NCBI RefSeq assembly: GCF_000746825.1
Contig: NZ_JQIV01000006.1
Span: 186,001 to 250,000 of the forward strand
Origin: Carnobacterium inhibens subsp. inhibens DSM 13024
GTDB taxonomy: Bacteria > Bacillota > Bacilli > Lactobacillales > Carnobacteriaceae
Reading direction: 5' to 3'
DNA length: 64,000 bases
Both the position numbers and the translations under genes were made by a program. Positions 30,099 through 38,033 of the stretch are shown here, one piece after another (the first letter of the stretch is position 1; each line of letters begins with the position of its first letter). The notes under the pieces were generated by a model that saw nothing but the letters and a program-made list of their open reading frames with translations, was not told where the DNA came from and made no database searches.

Positions 30099-31109
30099 TT
30101 GAAAATTGCAGTAGATGCAATGGGCGGAGATAACGCACCAAAAGTAATTGTAGAAGGTGTCATGATGGCAGCTAAAGAATTCAAAGATATGGAATTTATT
30201 TTATATGGGAAAGAAGAATCGATTAGAAAATATTTGACAGATGAAACAAATATAACCATCGTTCATACAGATGAAAAAATTGCGAGTGATGATGATCCTG
30301 TTCGTGCTGTTCGTCGTAAAAAAAATGCTTCAATGGTATTAGCAGCTCAAGCAGTTAAAGATAAAAAAGCAGATGCCCTATTTTCTGCAGGAAATACAGG
30401 CGCATTATTAACAGCTGGATTATTGGTTATTGGAAGAATCAAAGGAATTGACCGGCCAGGGTTATTGGTATCGTTACCTGTTATTGGAACAGACAACGGG
30501 GCCTTTAATTTAATGGATGTTGGTGCAAATGCCGATACCAAGCCGGAAAATATTCACCAATATGCGGTATTAGGCAGCTACTATGCGCAATTTGTTAGAG
30601 GAGTCAAAAATCCAAAAGTTGGTTTATTAAACAATGGAACAGAAGAAAATAAAGGAAATGATGTTACTAAAAGAGCTTACCAATTGTTGGCAAACAATGC
30701 AGATATCAACTTCATTGGAAATGTAGAAGCACGCGAATTATTGAGCGGTGCAGCAGATGTAGTAGTGACAGATGGCTTTACTGGAAATGCTGTACTAAAA
30801 ACAATTGAAGGTACGGCTATGTCTATGATGAAACTCATTAAAAATGCTGTTTATGATAATGGCACAAAAGCTAAATTAGGCGGATTTTTATTAAAAGATA
30901 GTTTTTCTAATATGAAAGACGTTATGGATTATTCAACACATGGTGGTGCAGTACTATTTGGAGTTAAAGCACCAGTTGTTAAGACTCACGGGTCTACTGA
31001 GAAAGAAGCAGTTTACCACACAATTAAACAGATTCATGAAATGTTAGATTCACACGTTATTGATGACTTAGTACATTATTTTGAAGAAAAAGAATCATCT
31101 GCTGAGTAG
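30099..31109 (+). CDS. plsX: Phosphate acyltransferase PlsX
   Basis: This protein of 336 residues converts acyl-ACP to acyl-phosphate, the donor for PlsY. The N-terminus [13 protein letters not shown] is the family signature. [12 protein letters not shown] near residue 97 and [11 protein letters not shown] near residue 182 are further conserved segments. I place the start at TTG 30099, 8 bases after GGGAGG; the frame upstream lacks family similarity. It lies between recG and acpP. In Bacillus plsX belongs to a FapR-controlled operon; here fabD and fabG are missing between plsX and acpP. Confidence 0.95.
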   Translation: MKIAVDAMGGDNAPKVIVEGVMMAAKEFKDMEFILYGKEESIRKYLTDETNITIVHTDEKIASDDDPVRAVRRKKNASMVLAAQAVKDKKADALFSAGNTGALLTAGLLVIGRIKGIDRPGLLVSLPVIGTDNGAFNLMDVGANADTKPENIHQYAVLGSYYAQFVRGVKNPKVGLLNNGTEENKGNDVTKRAYQLLANNADINFIGNVEARELLSGAADVVVTDGFTGNAVLKTIEGTAMSMMKLIKNAVYDNGTKAKLGGFLLKDSFSNMKDVMDYSTHGGAVLFGVKAPVVKTHGSTEKEAVYHTIKQIHEMLDSHVIDDLVHYFEEKESSAE

Positions 31110-31148
31110 CTCAATCAGATGCTAAAAAACCAGCTTTAAAAAAATAAT

Positions 31149-31177
31149 TGGACAATGTTCTTGAACATCGTTAAAAT
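31149..31177 (+). promoter_or_regulatory. Promoter of acpP with palindromic spacer
   Basis: TGGACA is followed by a 17-base spacer and TAAAAT. The spacer begins with the inverted repeat ATGTTC-TT-GAACAT (31155-31168), a possible operator. Confidence 0.6.
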
Positions 31178-31237
31178 ATATAAAGTAATGGTAAATTATT
31201 CATTAATTACAAATGTCGAATACGGAGGTGTAATGTA

Positions 31238-31480
31238 TTGTTAACGAATGAAACTTTCGAAAAAATCAAAAAAATTATTGTTGAAAGATTTGGAATTGAT
31301 GAAGAGAAAGTATCTAAAGATCTTACTTTTAAAGATGATTTAGGTGCAGATTCTCTTGATGTTGTAGAATTAGTTATGGAACTAGAAGACGTTTTTGGAA
31401 CAGAAATATCTGATGAAGACGCTGAACAAATCACTACTGTCGGAGATGCAGTAACGTATATCGAAGAACATAAAGATTAA
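31238..31480 (+). CDS. acpP: Acyl carrier protein
   Basis: This 80-residue acidic protein carries growing acyl chains on a 4'-phosphopantetheine attached to S39 in the GADSLD motif. It also has the typical helix [24 protein letters not shown] (read as helix about 41-62). The start is TTG, 7 bases after GGAGGTG; the ATG just upstream runs into a stop in two codons. It has its own promoter and terminator, so it can be transcribed separately from plsX. Confidence 0.95.
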   Translation: MLTNETFEKIKKIIVERFGIDEEKVSKDLTFKDDLGADSLDVVELVMELEDVFGTEISDEDAEQITTVGDAVTYIEEHKD

Positions 31481-31492
31481 TAAAACTAGTTT

Positions 31493-31533
31493 AGAGTCCC
31501 TTAGCTTGTTAATAGCTAAGGGACTCTTTTTTA
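31493..31533 (+). terminator. Terminator after acpP
   Basis: AGAGTCCCTTAGCT pairs perfectly with AGCTAAGGGACTCT around a 7-base loop and is followed by TTTTT. Confidence 0.92.
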
Positions 31534-31569
31534 GATAACATTTAGCCGTTTATGGACTTAATCCAGAAA

Positions 31570-31601
31570 TGGTTTATTTTTATGAATAAACCAAGTATAA
31601 T
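31570..31601 (+). promoter_or_regulatory. rnc promoter region with dyad
   Basis: A perfect TATAAT at 31596-31601 is preceded, at 17 bases, by TTTATT. The inverted repeat TGGTTTATT / AATAAACCA (31570-31593) overlaps the -35 region and spacer. Confidence 0.5.
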
Positions 31602-31642
31602 GGACGAGCATGGAGAAAATTTTTATAGAAAGGGAGAATATA

Positions 31643-32338
31643 ATGGATGAAACATTTTTAACACATTTAAATACTAAATTTGGCATAACTTTTCATGATC
31701 TTGCTTATTTAGAAGAAGCATTTACCCATTCATCATATGTGAATGAGCACAGGAACCTTAAATTGAAGGATAATGAAAGAATTGAATTTTTAGGAGATGC
31801 TGTTTTAGAACTGACCGTTTCAAGATTTTTATATGACTTATATCCAAATGTACCTGAAGGAAAATTGACGCGATTAAGAGCGACTATTGTGTGTGAAGCT
31901 AGTCTAAGTCAATTTGCAAAAGAATACGAATTTGATCAATTTATCCGATTGGGTAAAGGCGAAGAACGCATGAACGGAAGAAAACGTCCAGCCTTGCTTT
32001 GCGATTTATTTGAATCATTTATTGGAGCGTTATATTTAGATCAAGGATTAGACAGTGTCTTAACATTTTTAGAACAAACCATTTTTCCGAAAATCAAGTC
32101 CGGTGCTTTCTCACATGTGATGGATCATAAAACAAATTTACAAGAATTCTTACAACAAAAAGGCGAAATTGAAATCGACTATCAATTGGTTGATGAAATT
32201 GGACCAGCTCATCAAAAGGCTTTTGTAGTAGAAGTACGTGCTGAAGGTCAAGTCTTAGGCCAAGGCCAAGGTAAAACGAAAAAAGCAGCTGAACAAGTTG
32301 CTGCAGAAAATGCATTGCTTATCTTAAAAGAAAAATAG
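31643..32338 (+). CDS. rnc: Ribonuclease III
   Basis: This protein of 231 residues cleaves double-stranded RNA, including rRNA precursors. The catalytic signature ERIEFLGDAVLEL lies near residue 41 and the second acidic cluster DLFESFIGALY near residue 117. The double-stranded RNA-binding domain occupies the last 70 residues (TNLQEFLQQ to the end). I place the start at ATG 31643, after AAGGGAG; eleven more upstream residues in frame are unlikely to be translated. smc follows after 24 bases, the normal rnc-smc order. Confidence 0.96.
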   Translation: MDETFLTHLNTKFGITFHDLAYLEEAFTHSSYVNEHRNLKLKDNERIEFLGDAVLELTVSRFLYDLYPNVPEGKLTRLRATIVCEASLSQFAKEYEFDQFIRLGKGEERMNGRKRPALLCDLFESFIGALYLDQGLDSVLTFLEQTIFPKIKSGAFSHVMDHKTNLQEFLQQKGEIEIDYQLVDEIGPAHQKAFVVEVRAEGQVLGQGQGKTKKAAEQVAAENALLILKEK

Positions 32339-32362
32339 TTTAGAAGAAAGGAGCCAGTAGTT

Positions 32363-35300
32363 GTGCAGTTAAAAAGAATAGACATCACTGGTTTCAAGTC
32401 GTTTGCAGATAAGACGACTATTGAGTTTCATGATGGTGTAACAGCTGTTGTAGGTCCTAATGGAAGCGGGAAAAGCAATATAACAGAAGCTATCCGCTGG
32501 GTTCTAGGTGAACAGTCAGCAAAAAACTTACGCGGTGGAAGAATGAACGACATCATTTTTTCAGGATCAGATACACGTAAACCAGTAAATGTAGCTGAAG
32601 TTACATTGATTTTAGAAAATGAAGACCACTTTTTACCGTTAGAATTTAGTGAAATCAGTATCACTAGACGTTTGAATCGAAATGGTGATAGCGAATTTTA
32701 TTTAAATAAACAAGCTTGTCGTCTAAAAGACATTGTTGATCTCTTTATGGATTCTGGTTTAGGGAAAGAATCGTTCTCAATTATTTCACAAGGAAAAGTA
32801 GAAAGCATCTTTAACAGCAAACCAGAAGAACGAAGAGCTATTTTTGAAGAAGCTGCTGGTGTCTTGAAGTATAAGACACGTAAGAAAAAGGCGGAACAAA
32901 AATTAACAGAAACTGAAGAGAATTTGAATCGTGTTCAAGACATAGTGTATGAACTAGAAGATCAAGTAGAACCCCTTAGAGAACAAAGTAGTATAGCAAA
33001 AGAATATTTATTGTACAAAGAGCAATTGACTGAGATGGACATCGCGTTGACTGTGGTTGAGATCGAACGATTGAAATTGAAATGGGATGAAAGTAAAACA
33101 GGGATTTCATCTTTTGATAACCAATTGATTGAAAAGAAACAACAGTTAGCAGAATGTGAATACCAGTTAAAAATCAAACGTAAGCAAAAAGCTGGTTTGA
33201 CGGAAACCATTGAAGAGGTACAAGAACAATTGGTTCAAGCGATTCAATTATTTGAACAAACAGAAGGTCAAAAAAATGTGTTATCTGAGCGCAATAAATA
33301 CACAACTGAAAATTTGCAACAACTTGAAACGTCAAAAGAACAGCTCAATCAAAAAATCGTTCAATTAGAGCAGCAATTAAATACGATCAATGAATTTCTT
33401 GCGACAAAAAACCAAAAAGAAAACCAAGTAAAAGCTGAACTTTCAGCAGTAGAAAAAGAGATTTTATCACTTTCAGGAAATTCAAAAGAAACGATTGAGA
33501 TCTTACGAGATGAGTATGTAGATCTCATGCAAAAACAAACCAGCTTACGAAACGAGCAAAGTTATCTTGAACGAAGTTCTTATCAAATGGCGCAAAGAAA
33601 CCTCAAATCAAATGCTTCAGTTATAGATCTTGAAAAAAATATAAAAGACATTACTGAAAAAATTGAACTGATTTCGCATGAATTAAAGGATGCTCAACAA
33701 GAAATTGCTCAAAAATTATTGCAATATCAAGAAACGCAAGCACATATTCAAGGCAAAAGACAAGAGTTGGAAGCAAATGAAACACGTATGTACGATGCTT
33801 TAAAAGTTGTACAGCAAGCAAAAGCGAAAAAAGAAAGTTTAAAAGAACTTAATGAAGATTACGCTGGTTTTTATCAAGGGGTAAGAGAGATCTTAAAGCA
33901 AAAACAGCAAGTCGGCGGTATTATCGGAGCTGTAGCAGAATTGATCGAAGTACCTAAACAAGCTGAATTAGCTATTGATATCGCGCTTGGAGCAGCAAGT
34001 CAAAATATTATTGTTCAAGATGAACAGAGCGGTCGTAAAGGGATTCAATATTTGAAGCAAAAACGATTAGGTCGAGCTACCTTTTTACCGTTAACTACAA
34101 TAAAAGCGCGTCATTTACCATCTGTGATAGAACAAAAAGCGCGTAATTGTGAAGGGTATCTTGGAATTGCTAGTCAATTGGTGACTTACCCAACGACCGT
34201 TGCACACATCATCCAAAATTTACTAGGAACAACCATTGTGGCACAAGACTTGGCTTCTGCTAATAGGATTGCACGTGAAATACAGTTTAAGTACCGTGTT
34301 GTTACTTTAGAAGGAGATGTCATGAATGCTGGTGGCTCTATGACCGGTGGGGCAAGCAAATCTGGTAATCAAGGAAGTTTGTTTGGACGTAAAAACGAAT
34401 TAACGAATCTGACTAAGCAGATTACTCAAATGGAAGAAACGTTAACAAAAAAAGAAATAGAAGTTCGTACATTGAAACAAGACATTAAAAAAGAAGAAAT
34501 CAGTTTAAATGAATTACGTGAACATGGTGAAAGACAACGTTTGAGAGAACAAGAATTGAAAAATCAAGCTGAAACGCTAGAAGAAAAACAAGTCCGATTA
34601 ACAAGAGAATTAAAAGTCGTTCAGTACGAAAACCATGAAGCAAAAGAAGAAGCTGAATCTTATGAATTGAAAAAAGTAGAATTAGCAGAGGCTTTGCAAA
34701 ATGTTACAACTGAGATGGAACAAATCAATCGTCAAATACTATTGGCTTCTTCTCAAAATGAAGAACGAGAAAAGAATCAAACAGTAGTAAATGAGAAACA
34801 ACAATCATTGCGGACTGAGCTAGTTGCTTTAAAAGAGCAATTAGTAGGGTTGAAAAAAGAACAAAAAGCGGTGTCTAGTCAATTAGAAAGTCAACGTTTA
34901 GAAGTTAAAGCAATGGATAGTCGAATGGAACAAATGACACAATTTGATGGCAGTCATCAGATGACTAGAAAAGAGTTGGATGATAAGTTAGCTCAGTTAA
35001 CAGAAACAAAACATAAATTGGACATTCAATTATCAACATTAAAAGAAGAAAAAAATGACATTGAACTTCAATTAAACGATATTGAACAGTTGACTACATT
35101 AACAAATAATCAAAAACACTATCTTTTAGAAGAAAAGACAAAATTTGAAGTAGCGCTGAATCGAACAGATGTAGCCATCGAAAATCGCTTAAACTATCTT
35201 ACTGAAGAGTATGAGCTGACATTTGAAGCCGCAAAGGAAAGTCATATCCTTGAAATTTCAGTCGAAGAAGCAACACGTACTGTAAAACTATTAAAACAAA

Positions 35301-35935
35301 GCATTGAAGAGTTGGGCTCTGTTAATATTGGAGCAATCGAAGAGTTTGAGCGTGTGAACGAACGCTATTCTTTCCTAGTTGATCAACGTGAAGACCTTCT
35401 TGAGGCTAAAATCAGTTTATATACGACCATGAATGAAATGGATGAAGAAGTCAAACTAAGATTTTCAGAGGTATTTGAAGACATTCGAACCAAATTTTCT
35501 GTCGTCTTTCCACAAATGTTTGGCGGCGGATCGGCTGAATTACGTTTAACGGATCCTGAAAATTTGCTGACAACAGGTATTGATATCATTGCTCAACCAC
35601 CAGGAAAAAAACTGCAGCAATTGAGTTTACTCTCAGGTGGAGAACGAGCCTTTACAGCAATTGCATTGATGTTCTCAATTATACAAGTTCGACCAGTACC
35701 TTTCTGTATCTTAGATGAAGTCGAAGCAGCGCTTGATGAAGCGAATGTGATTAGATTTGGACGTTACTTAAAACAGTTTGACGGCGACACTCAATTTATT
35801 GTCATCACTCACCGTAAAGGAACCATGGAAGAAGCAAATGTTCTTTATGGAATAACTATGCAAGAATCCGGTATTTCAAAAGTAGTTTCTGTTCGTTTAG
35901 AAGAAATAAACGATGTTCATGCAAGTATAACGTAG
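32363..35935 (+). CDS. smc: Chromosome segregation ATPase SMC
   Basis: This 1190-residue protein condenses and separates chromosomes. The head starts with GFKSFADKT and Walker A GPNGSGKS (31-38). Long coiled coils (about 165-500 and 670-1020) surround a hinge near residues 515-640, with GGIIGAVAELIEVP at its start. The C-terminal head has the ABC signature LLSGGERAF and Walker B CILDEVEAALDE. The start is GTG, after AAAGGAG. It is followed by a terminator-like hairpin. scpA and scpB are not in the window. Confidence 0.97.
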   Translation: MQLKRIDITGFKSFADKTTIEFHDGVTAVVGPNGSGKSNITEAIRWVLGEQSAKNLRGGRMNDIIFSGSDTRKPVNVAEVTLILENEDHFLPLEFSEISITRRLNRNGDSEFYLNKQACRLKDIVDLFMDSGLGKESFSIISQGKVESIFNSKPEERRAIFEEAAGVLKYKTRKKKAEQKLTETEENLNRVQDIVYELEDQVEPLREQSSIAKEYLLYKEQLTEMDIALTVVEIERLKLKWDESKTGISSFDNQLIEKKQQLAECEYQLKIKRKQKAGLTETIEEVQEQLVQAIQLFEQTEGQKNVLSERNKYTTENLQQLETSKEQLNQKIVQLEQQLNTINEFLATKNQKENQVKAELSAVEKEILSLSGNSKETIEILRDEYVDLMQKQTSLRNEQSYLERSSYQMAQRNLKSNASVIDLEKNIKDITEKIELISHELKDAQQEIAQKLLQYQETQAHIQGKRQELEANETRMYDALKVVQQAKAKKESLKELNEDYAGFYQGVREILKQKQQVGGIIGAVAELIEVPKQAELAIDIALGAASQNIIVQDEQSGRKGIQYLKQKRLGRATFLPLTTIKARHLPSVIEQKARNCEGYLGIASQLVTYPTTVAHIIQNLLGTTIVAQDLASANRIAREIQFKYRVVTLEGDVMNAGGSMTGGASKSGNQGSLFGRKNELTNLTKQITQMEETLTKKEIEVRTLKQDIKKEEISLNELREHGERQRLREQELKNQAETLEEKQVRLTRELKVVQYENHEAKEEAESYELKKVELAEALQNVTTEMEQINRQILLASSQNEEREKNQTVVNEKQQSLRTELVALKEQLVGLKKEQKAVSSQLESQRLEVKAMDSRMEQMTQFDGSHQMTRKELDDKLAQLTETKHKLDIQLSTLKEEKNDIELQLNDIEQLTTLTNNQKHYLLEEKTKFEVALNRTDVAIENRLNYLTEEYELTFEAAKESHILEISVEEATRTVKLLKQSIEELGSVNIGAIEEFERVNERYSFLVDQREDLLEAKISLYTTMNEMDEEVKLRFSEVFEDIRTKFSVVFPQMFGGGSAELRLTDPENLLTTGIDIIAQPPGKKLQQLSLLSGGERAFTAIALMFSIIQVRPVPFCILDEVEAALDEANVIRFGRYLKQFDGDTQFIVITHRKGTMEEANVLYGITMQESGISKVVSVRLEEINDVHASIT

Positions 35936-35943
35936 GTAAGATG

Positions 35944-35987
35944 ATAAGAGAGAAAGGTCGATTGGTGTCGATCTTTTTCTCTTTTAA
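35944..35987 (+). terminator. Terminator-like hairpin after smc
   Basis: AAGAGAGAAAGGTCGA pairs with TCGATCTTTTTCTCTT through two G-U pairs around a 6-base loop. The T-rich stretch follows directly but is short. Confidence 0.65.
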
Positions 35988-36017
35988 AATAGTTATTAAG
36001 AAGATAGGAGTCAAAGT

Positions 36018-36827
36018 ATGATCAAATTAATTGCCATTGATTTGGATGGAACATTATTAAATGGAAAACATGCCATATCAAATGAAAATAAAGAAGCAAT
36101 AAAAGCTGCAAAAGAACGAGGAGTTAAAGTGGTACTCTGTACAGGTAGACCTTTATTAGGAATGATCTCATTTTTAGAAGAACTAAATCTAAGAGAAGCA
36201 GGCGATTATGGGATTACGTACAATGGCGGTTTAGTTCAGCGGACAAATACTGGCGAAGTACTATCTAAACAAACCTTAACGAAAACAGAAATAGAAGAAA
36301 TATTTGAATTAAGCAAACTAATCAATGTACCATGTAACTTTATTGATTTAGAAAATATTTATGAGCCGCCTTATCCTAAAGGCCGAGAATCTCTTTATCC
36401 AACCGTAATGACTGCATTGCCGTATGTTCCGATATCAATGGAAGAAGTTCCTGAAGATATCGCAATCAATAAAGCCGTTTTTTGTTACACACAAACAGAT
36501 TTAGACGAAGCTATCAAAAATATTCCAACCTATTTTTATAAAAAATTCACGATAATGAAATCCCGACCAATCTTATTGGAATTAATGCCAAAGTCTGTTG
36601 ATAAAGGACGAGGAATAGCTGTTTTAGCTCATTTGCTAGGTTTTGAAGCGTCAGAGGTGATGGCTTTAGGAGATGAAGCTAATGATGCTGCAATGATCGA
36701 ATATGCAGGTATTGGTGTAGCAATGGGAAATGCTACTGTTGAAATCAAATCAATGGCTCAGTATATTACCAAAACAAATGAAGAGCATGGTGTAGCACAT
36801 GCCATTCAAAAATTTGTGTTAAACTAA
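36018..36827 (+). CDS. Cof-type HAD phosphatase
   Basis: This 269-residue hydrolase belongs to the HAD IIB (Cof) subfamily of sugar-phosphate phosphatases. Motif I is DLDGTLL (from residue 8), motif II CTGRP near residue 41, the basic residue of motif III is in SVDKGRG near 197, and motif IV GDEANDAAMI near 216. The cap domain lies between motifs II and III. The substrate is unknown. It lies between smc and ftsY, a place where many Lactobacillales carry such a gene. Confidence 0.92.
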   Translation: MIKLIAIDLDGTLLNGKHAISNENKEAIKAAKERGVKVVLCTGRPLLGMISFLEELNLREAGDYGITYNGGLVQRTNTGEVLSKQTLTKTEIEEIFELSKLINVPCNFIDLENIYEPPYPKGRESLYPTVMTALPYVPISMEEVPEDIAINKAVFCYTQTDLDEAIKNIPTYFYKKFTIMKSRPILLELMPKSVDKGRGIAVLAHLLGFEASEVMALGDEANDAAMIEYAGIGVAMGNATVEIKSMAQYITKTNEEHGVAHAIQKFVLN

Positions 36828-36852
36828 TAACGTTAAGAAAAGAGGGTGTATA

Positions 36853-37851
36853 ATGGGGTTATTTGATAAAATTAAAAAAGCTTTTACTGGCGAAGAAAAA
36901 GTTGAGACAACAGAAGTAACAGAGAAATATGAAAAAGGTCTTGAAAAAACGCGTAAAACTTTTTCAGAGCGCATGAATGAATTGTTTGCGAATTTCAGAA
37001 CTGTTGATGAAGACTTTTTTGATGAACTTGAAGAAGTGCTCATTGGAGCTGATGTTGGGTTTGAAGCAACAATGGAAATCACTGATGCCTTACGTCAAGA
37101 AGTGAAACTAAAAAATGCAAAAGCGTCTAATGAAGTCCAACAAGTGATTATTGAAAAAATGGTCGAGATCTATGAGAAAGGAAATACAGAAAAATCCGTT
37201 ATTCAAATCAACGAAGAAGGGTTAACGGTTATTTTAATGGTCGGTGTAAATGGAGTAGGGAAGACAACGACTATCGGTAAGATGGCTCATCTTTATCAAC
37301 AAGAAGGAAAAAAAGTCATGTTAGCAGCTGGGGATACATTTAGAGCTGGAGCTATAGAACAATTGCATGTCTGGGGCGAACGTGTTGGGGTAGAAGTTAT
37401 CAGTGGGAAAGCTGGTGGCGATCCTGCCGCAGTAGTTTTTGATGCGATAAAGGAAGCTAAACAACAGGAAGCCGATATTTTATTCGTTGATACAGCAGGC
37501 CGATTGCAAAATAAAGTAAACTTGATGAATGAATTAGAAAAAATGAAACGGATCATTGAACGAGAAATTCCTGGAGGTCCGCATGAAGTGTTGCTTGTAT
37601 TAGATGCAACAACAGGACAAAATGCGATGAACCAAGCGAAGCAATTCAAACAAACAACAAATGTGTCAGGAATTGTTTTGACAAAACTAGATGGAACAGC
37701 AAAAGGTGGGATTGTTTTAGCGATTCGCAAAGAATTAGATATTCCAGTCAAATTTGTTGGATTAGGTGAAAGTATGGATGACTTGCAAGTATTTGATCCA
37801 AACGAATACATCTATGGATTATTCAGTGAATTAATTCAAAATTCTATTTAA
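36853..37851 (+). CDS. ftsY: Signal recognition particle receptor FtsY
   Basis: This 332-residue GTPase receives Ffh-ribosome complexes at the membrane. A short charged N-terminal region (residues 1-35) replaces the long acidic A domain of enterobacteria. The NG domain has GVNGVGKT (131-138), GDTFRAGA, DTAGRLQNK and TKLDGTAKGG. AGAGGGTG precedes the ATG. Its partners Ffh and YlxM are encoded downstream at 40148-41937. A strong terminator follows, so transcription ends before the PTS gene. Confidence 0.97.
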   Translation: MGLFDKIKKAFTGEEKVETTEVTEKYEKGLEKTRKTFSERMNELFANFRTVDEDFFDELEEVLIGADVGFEATMEITDALRQEVKLKNAKASNEVQQVIIEKMVEIYEKGNTEKSVIQINEEGLTVILMVGVNGVGKTTTIGKMAHLYQQEGKKVMLAAGDTFRAGAIEQLHVWGERVGVEVISGKAGGDPAAVVFDAIKEAKQQEADILFVDTAGRLQNKVNLMNELEKMKRIIEREIPGGPHEVLLVLDATTGQNAMNQAKQFKQTTNVSGIVLTKLDGTAKGGIVLAIRKELDIPVKFVGLGESMDDLQVFDPNEYIYGLFSELIQNSI

Positions 37852-37860
37852 TAACTAGCT

Positions 37861-37905
37861 TAAAAGCCTTGTTCTAAATCTATTTTAGAGCAAGGCTTTT
37901 TTTAG
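37861..37905 (+). terminator. Terminator after ftsY
   Basis: AAAAGCCTTGTTCTAAA pairs with TTTAGAGCAAGGCTTTT (one T-G pair) around a 5-base loop, followed by TTT. Confidence 0.9.
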
Positions 37906-37911
37906 TGAACA

Positions 37912-37926
37912 TGTGTGCGTTTTCAT
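37912..37926 (-). promoter_or_regulatory. Candidate CcpA binding site (cre)
   Basis: Read on the - strand, ATGAAAACGCACACA matches every fixed position of the cre consensus WTGNAANCGNWNNCW. It ends one base before the -35 element of the PTS gene. Confidence 0.6.
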
Positions 37927-37927
37927 T

Positions 37928-37956
37928 TTGAATGTGTCTTAATAATGTGATAATAT
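37928..37956 (+). promoter_or_regulatory. Promoter of the PTS permease gene
   Basis: TTGAAT is followed by a 17-base spacer and TAATAT. A small imperfect hairpin GTATGAT / ATCATTATAC lies in the leader at 37963-37986. Confidence 0.55.
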
Positions 37957-38033
37957 GAGTCAGTATGATATTTTTCATCATTATACGCGCTTTATATAAG
38001 CAATTATTTTAGATTTAATAAGGAGGAAAAAAA

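Noticed and set aside
37296-37811. Long leftward open frame of 171 codons opposite ftsY
   Set aside because: It lies wholly inside the well-supported ftsY, has odd composition rich in S, P and T, and lacks an RBS.
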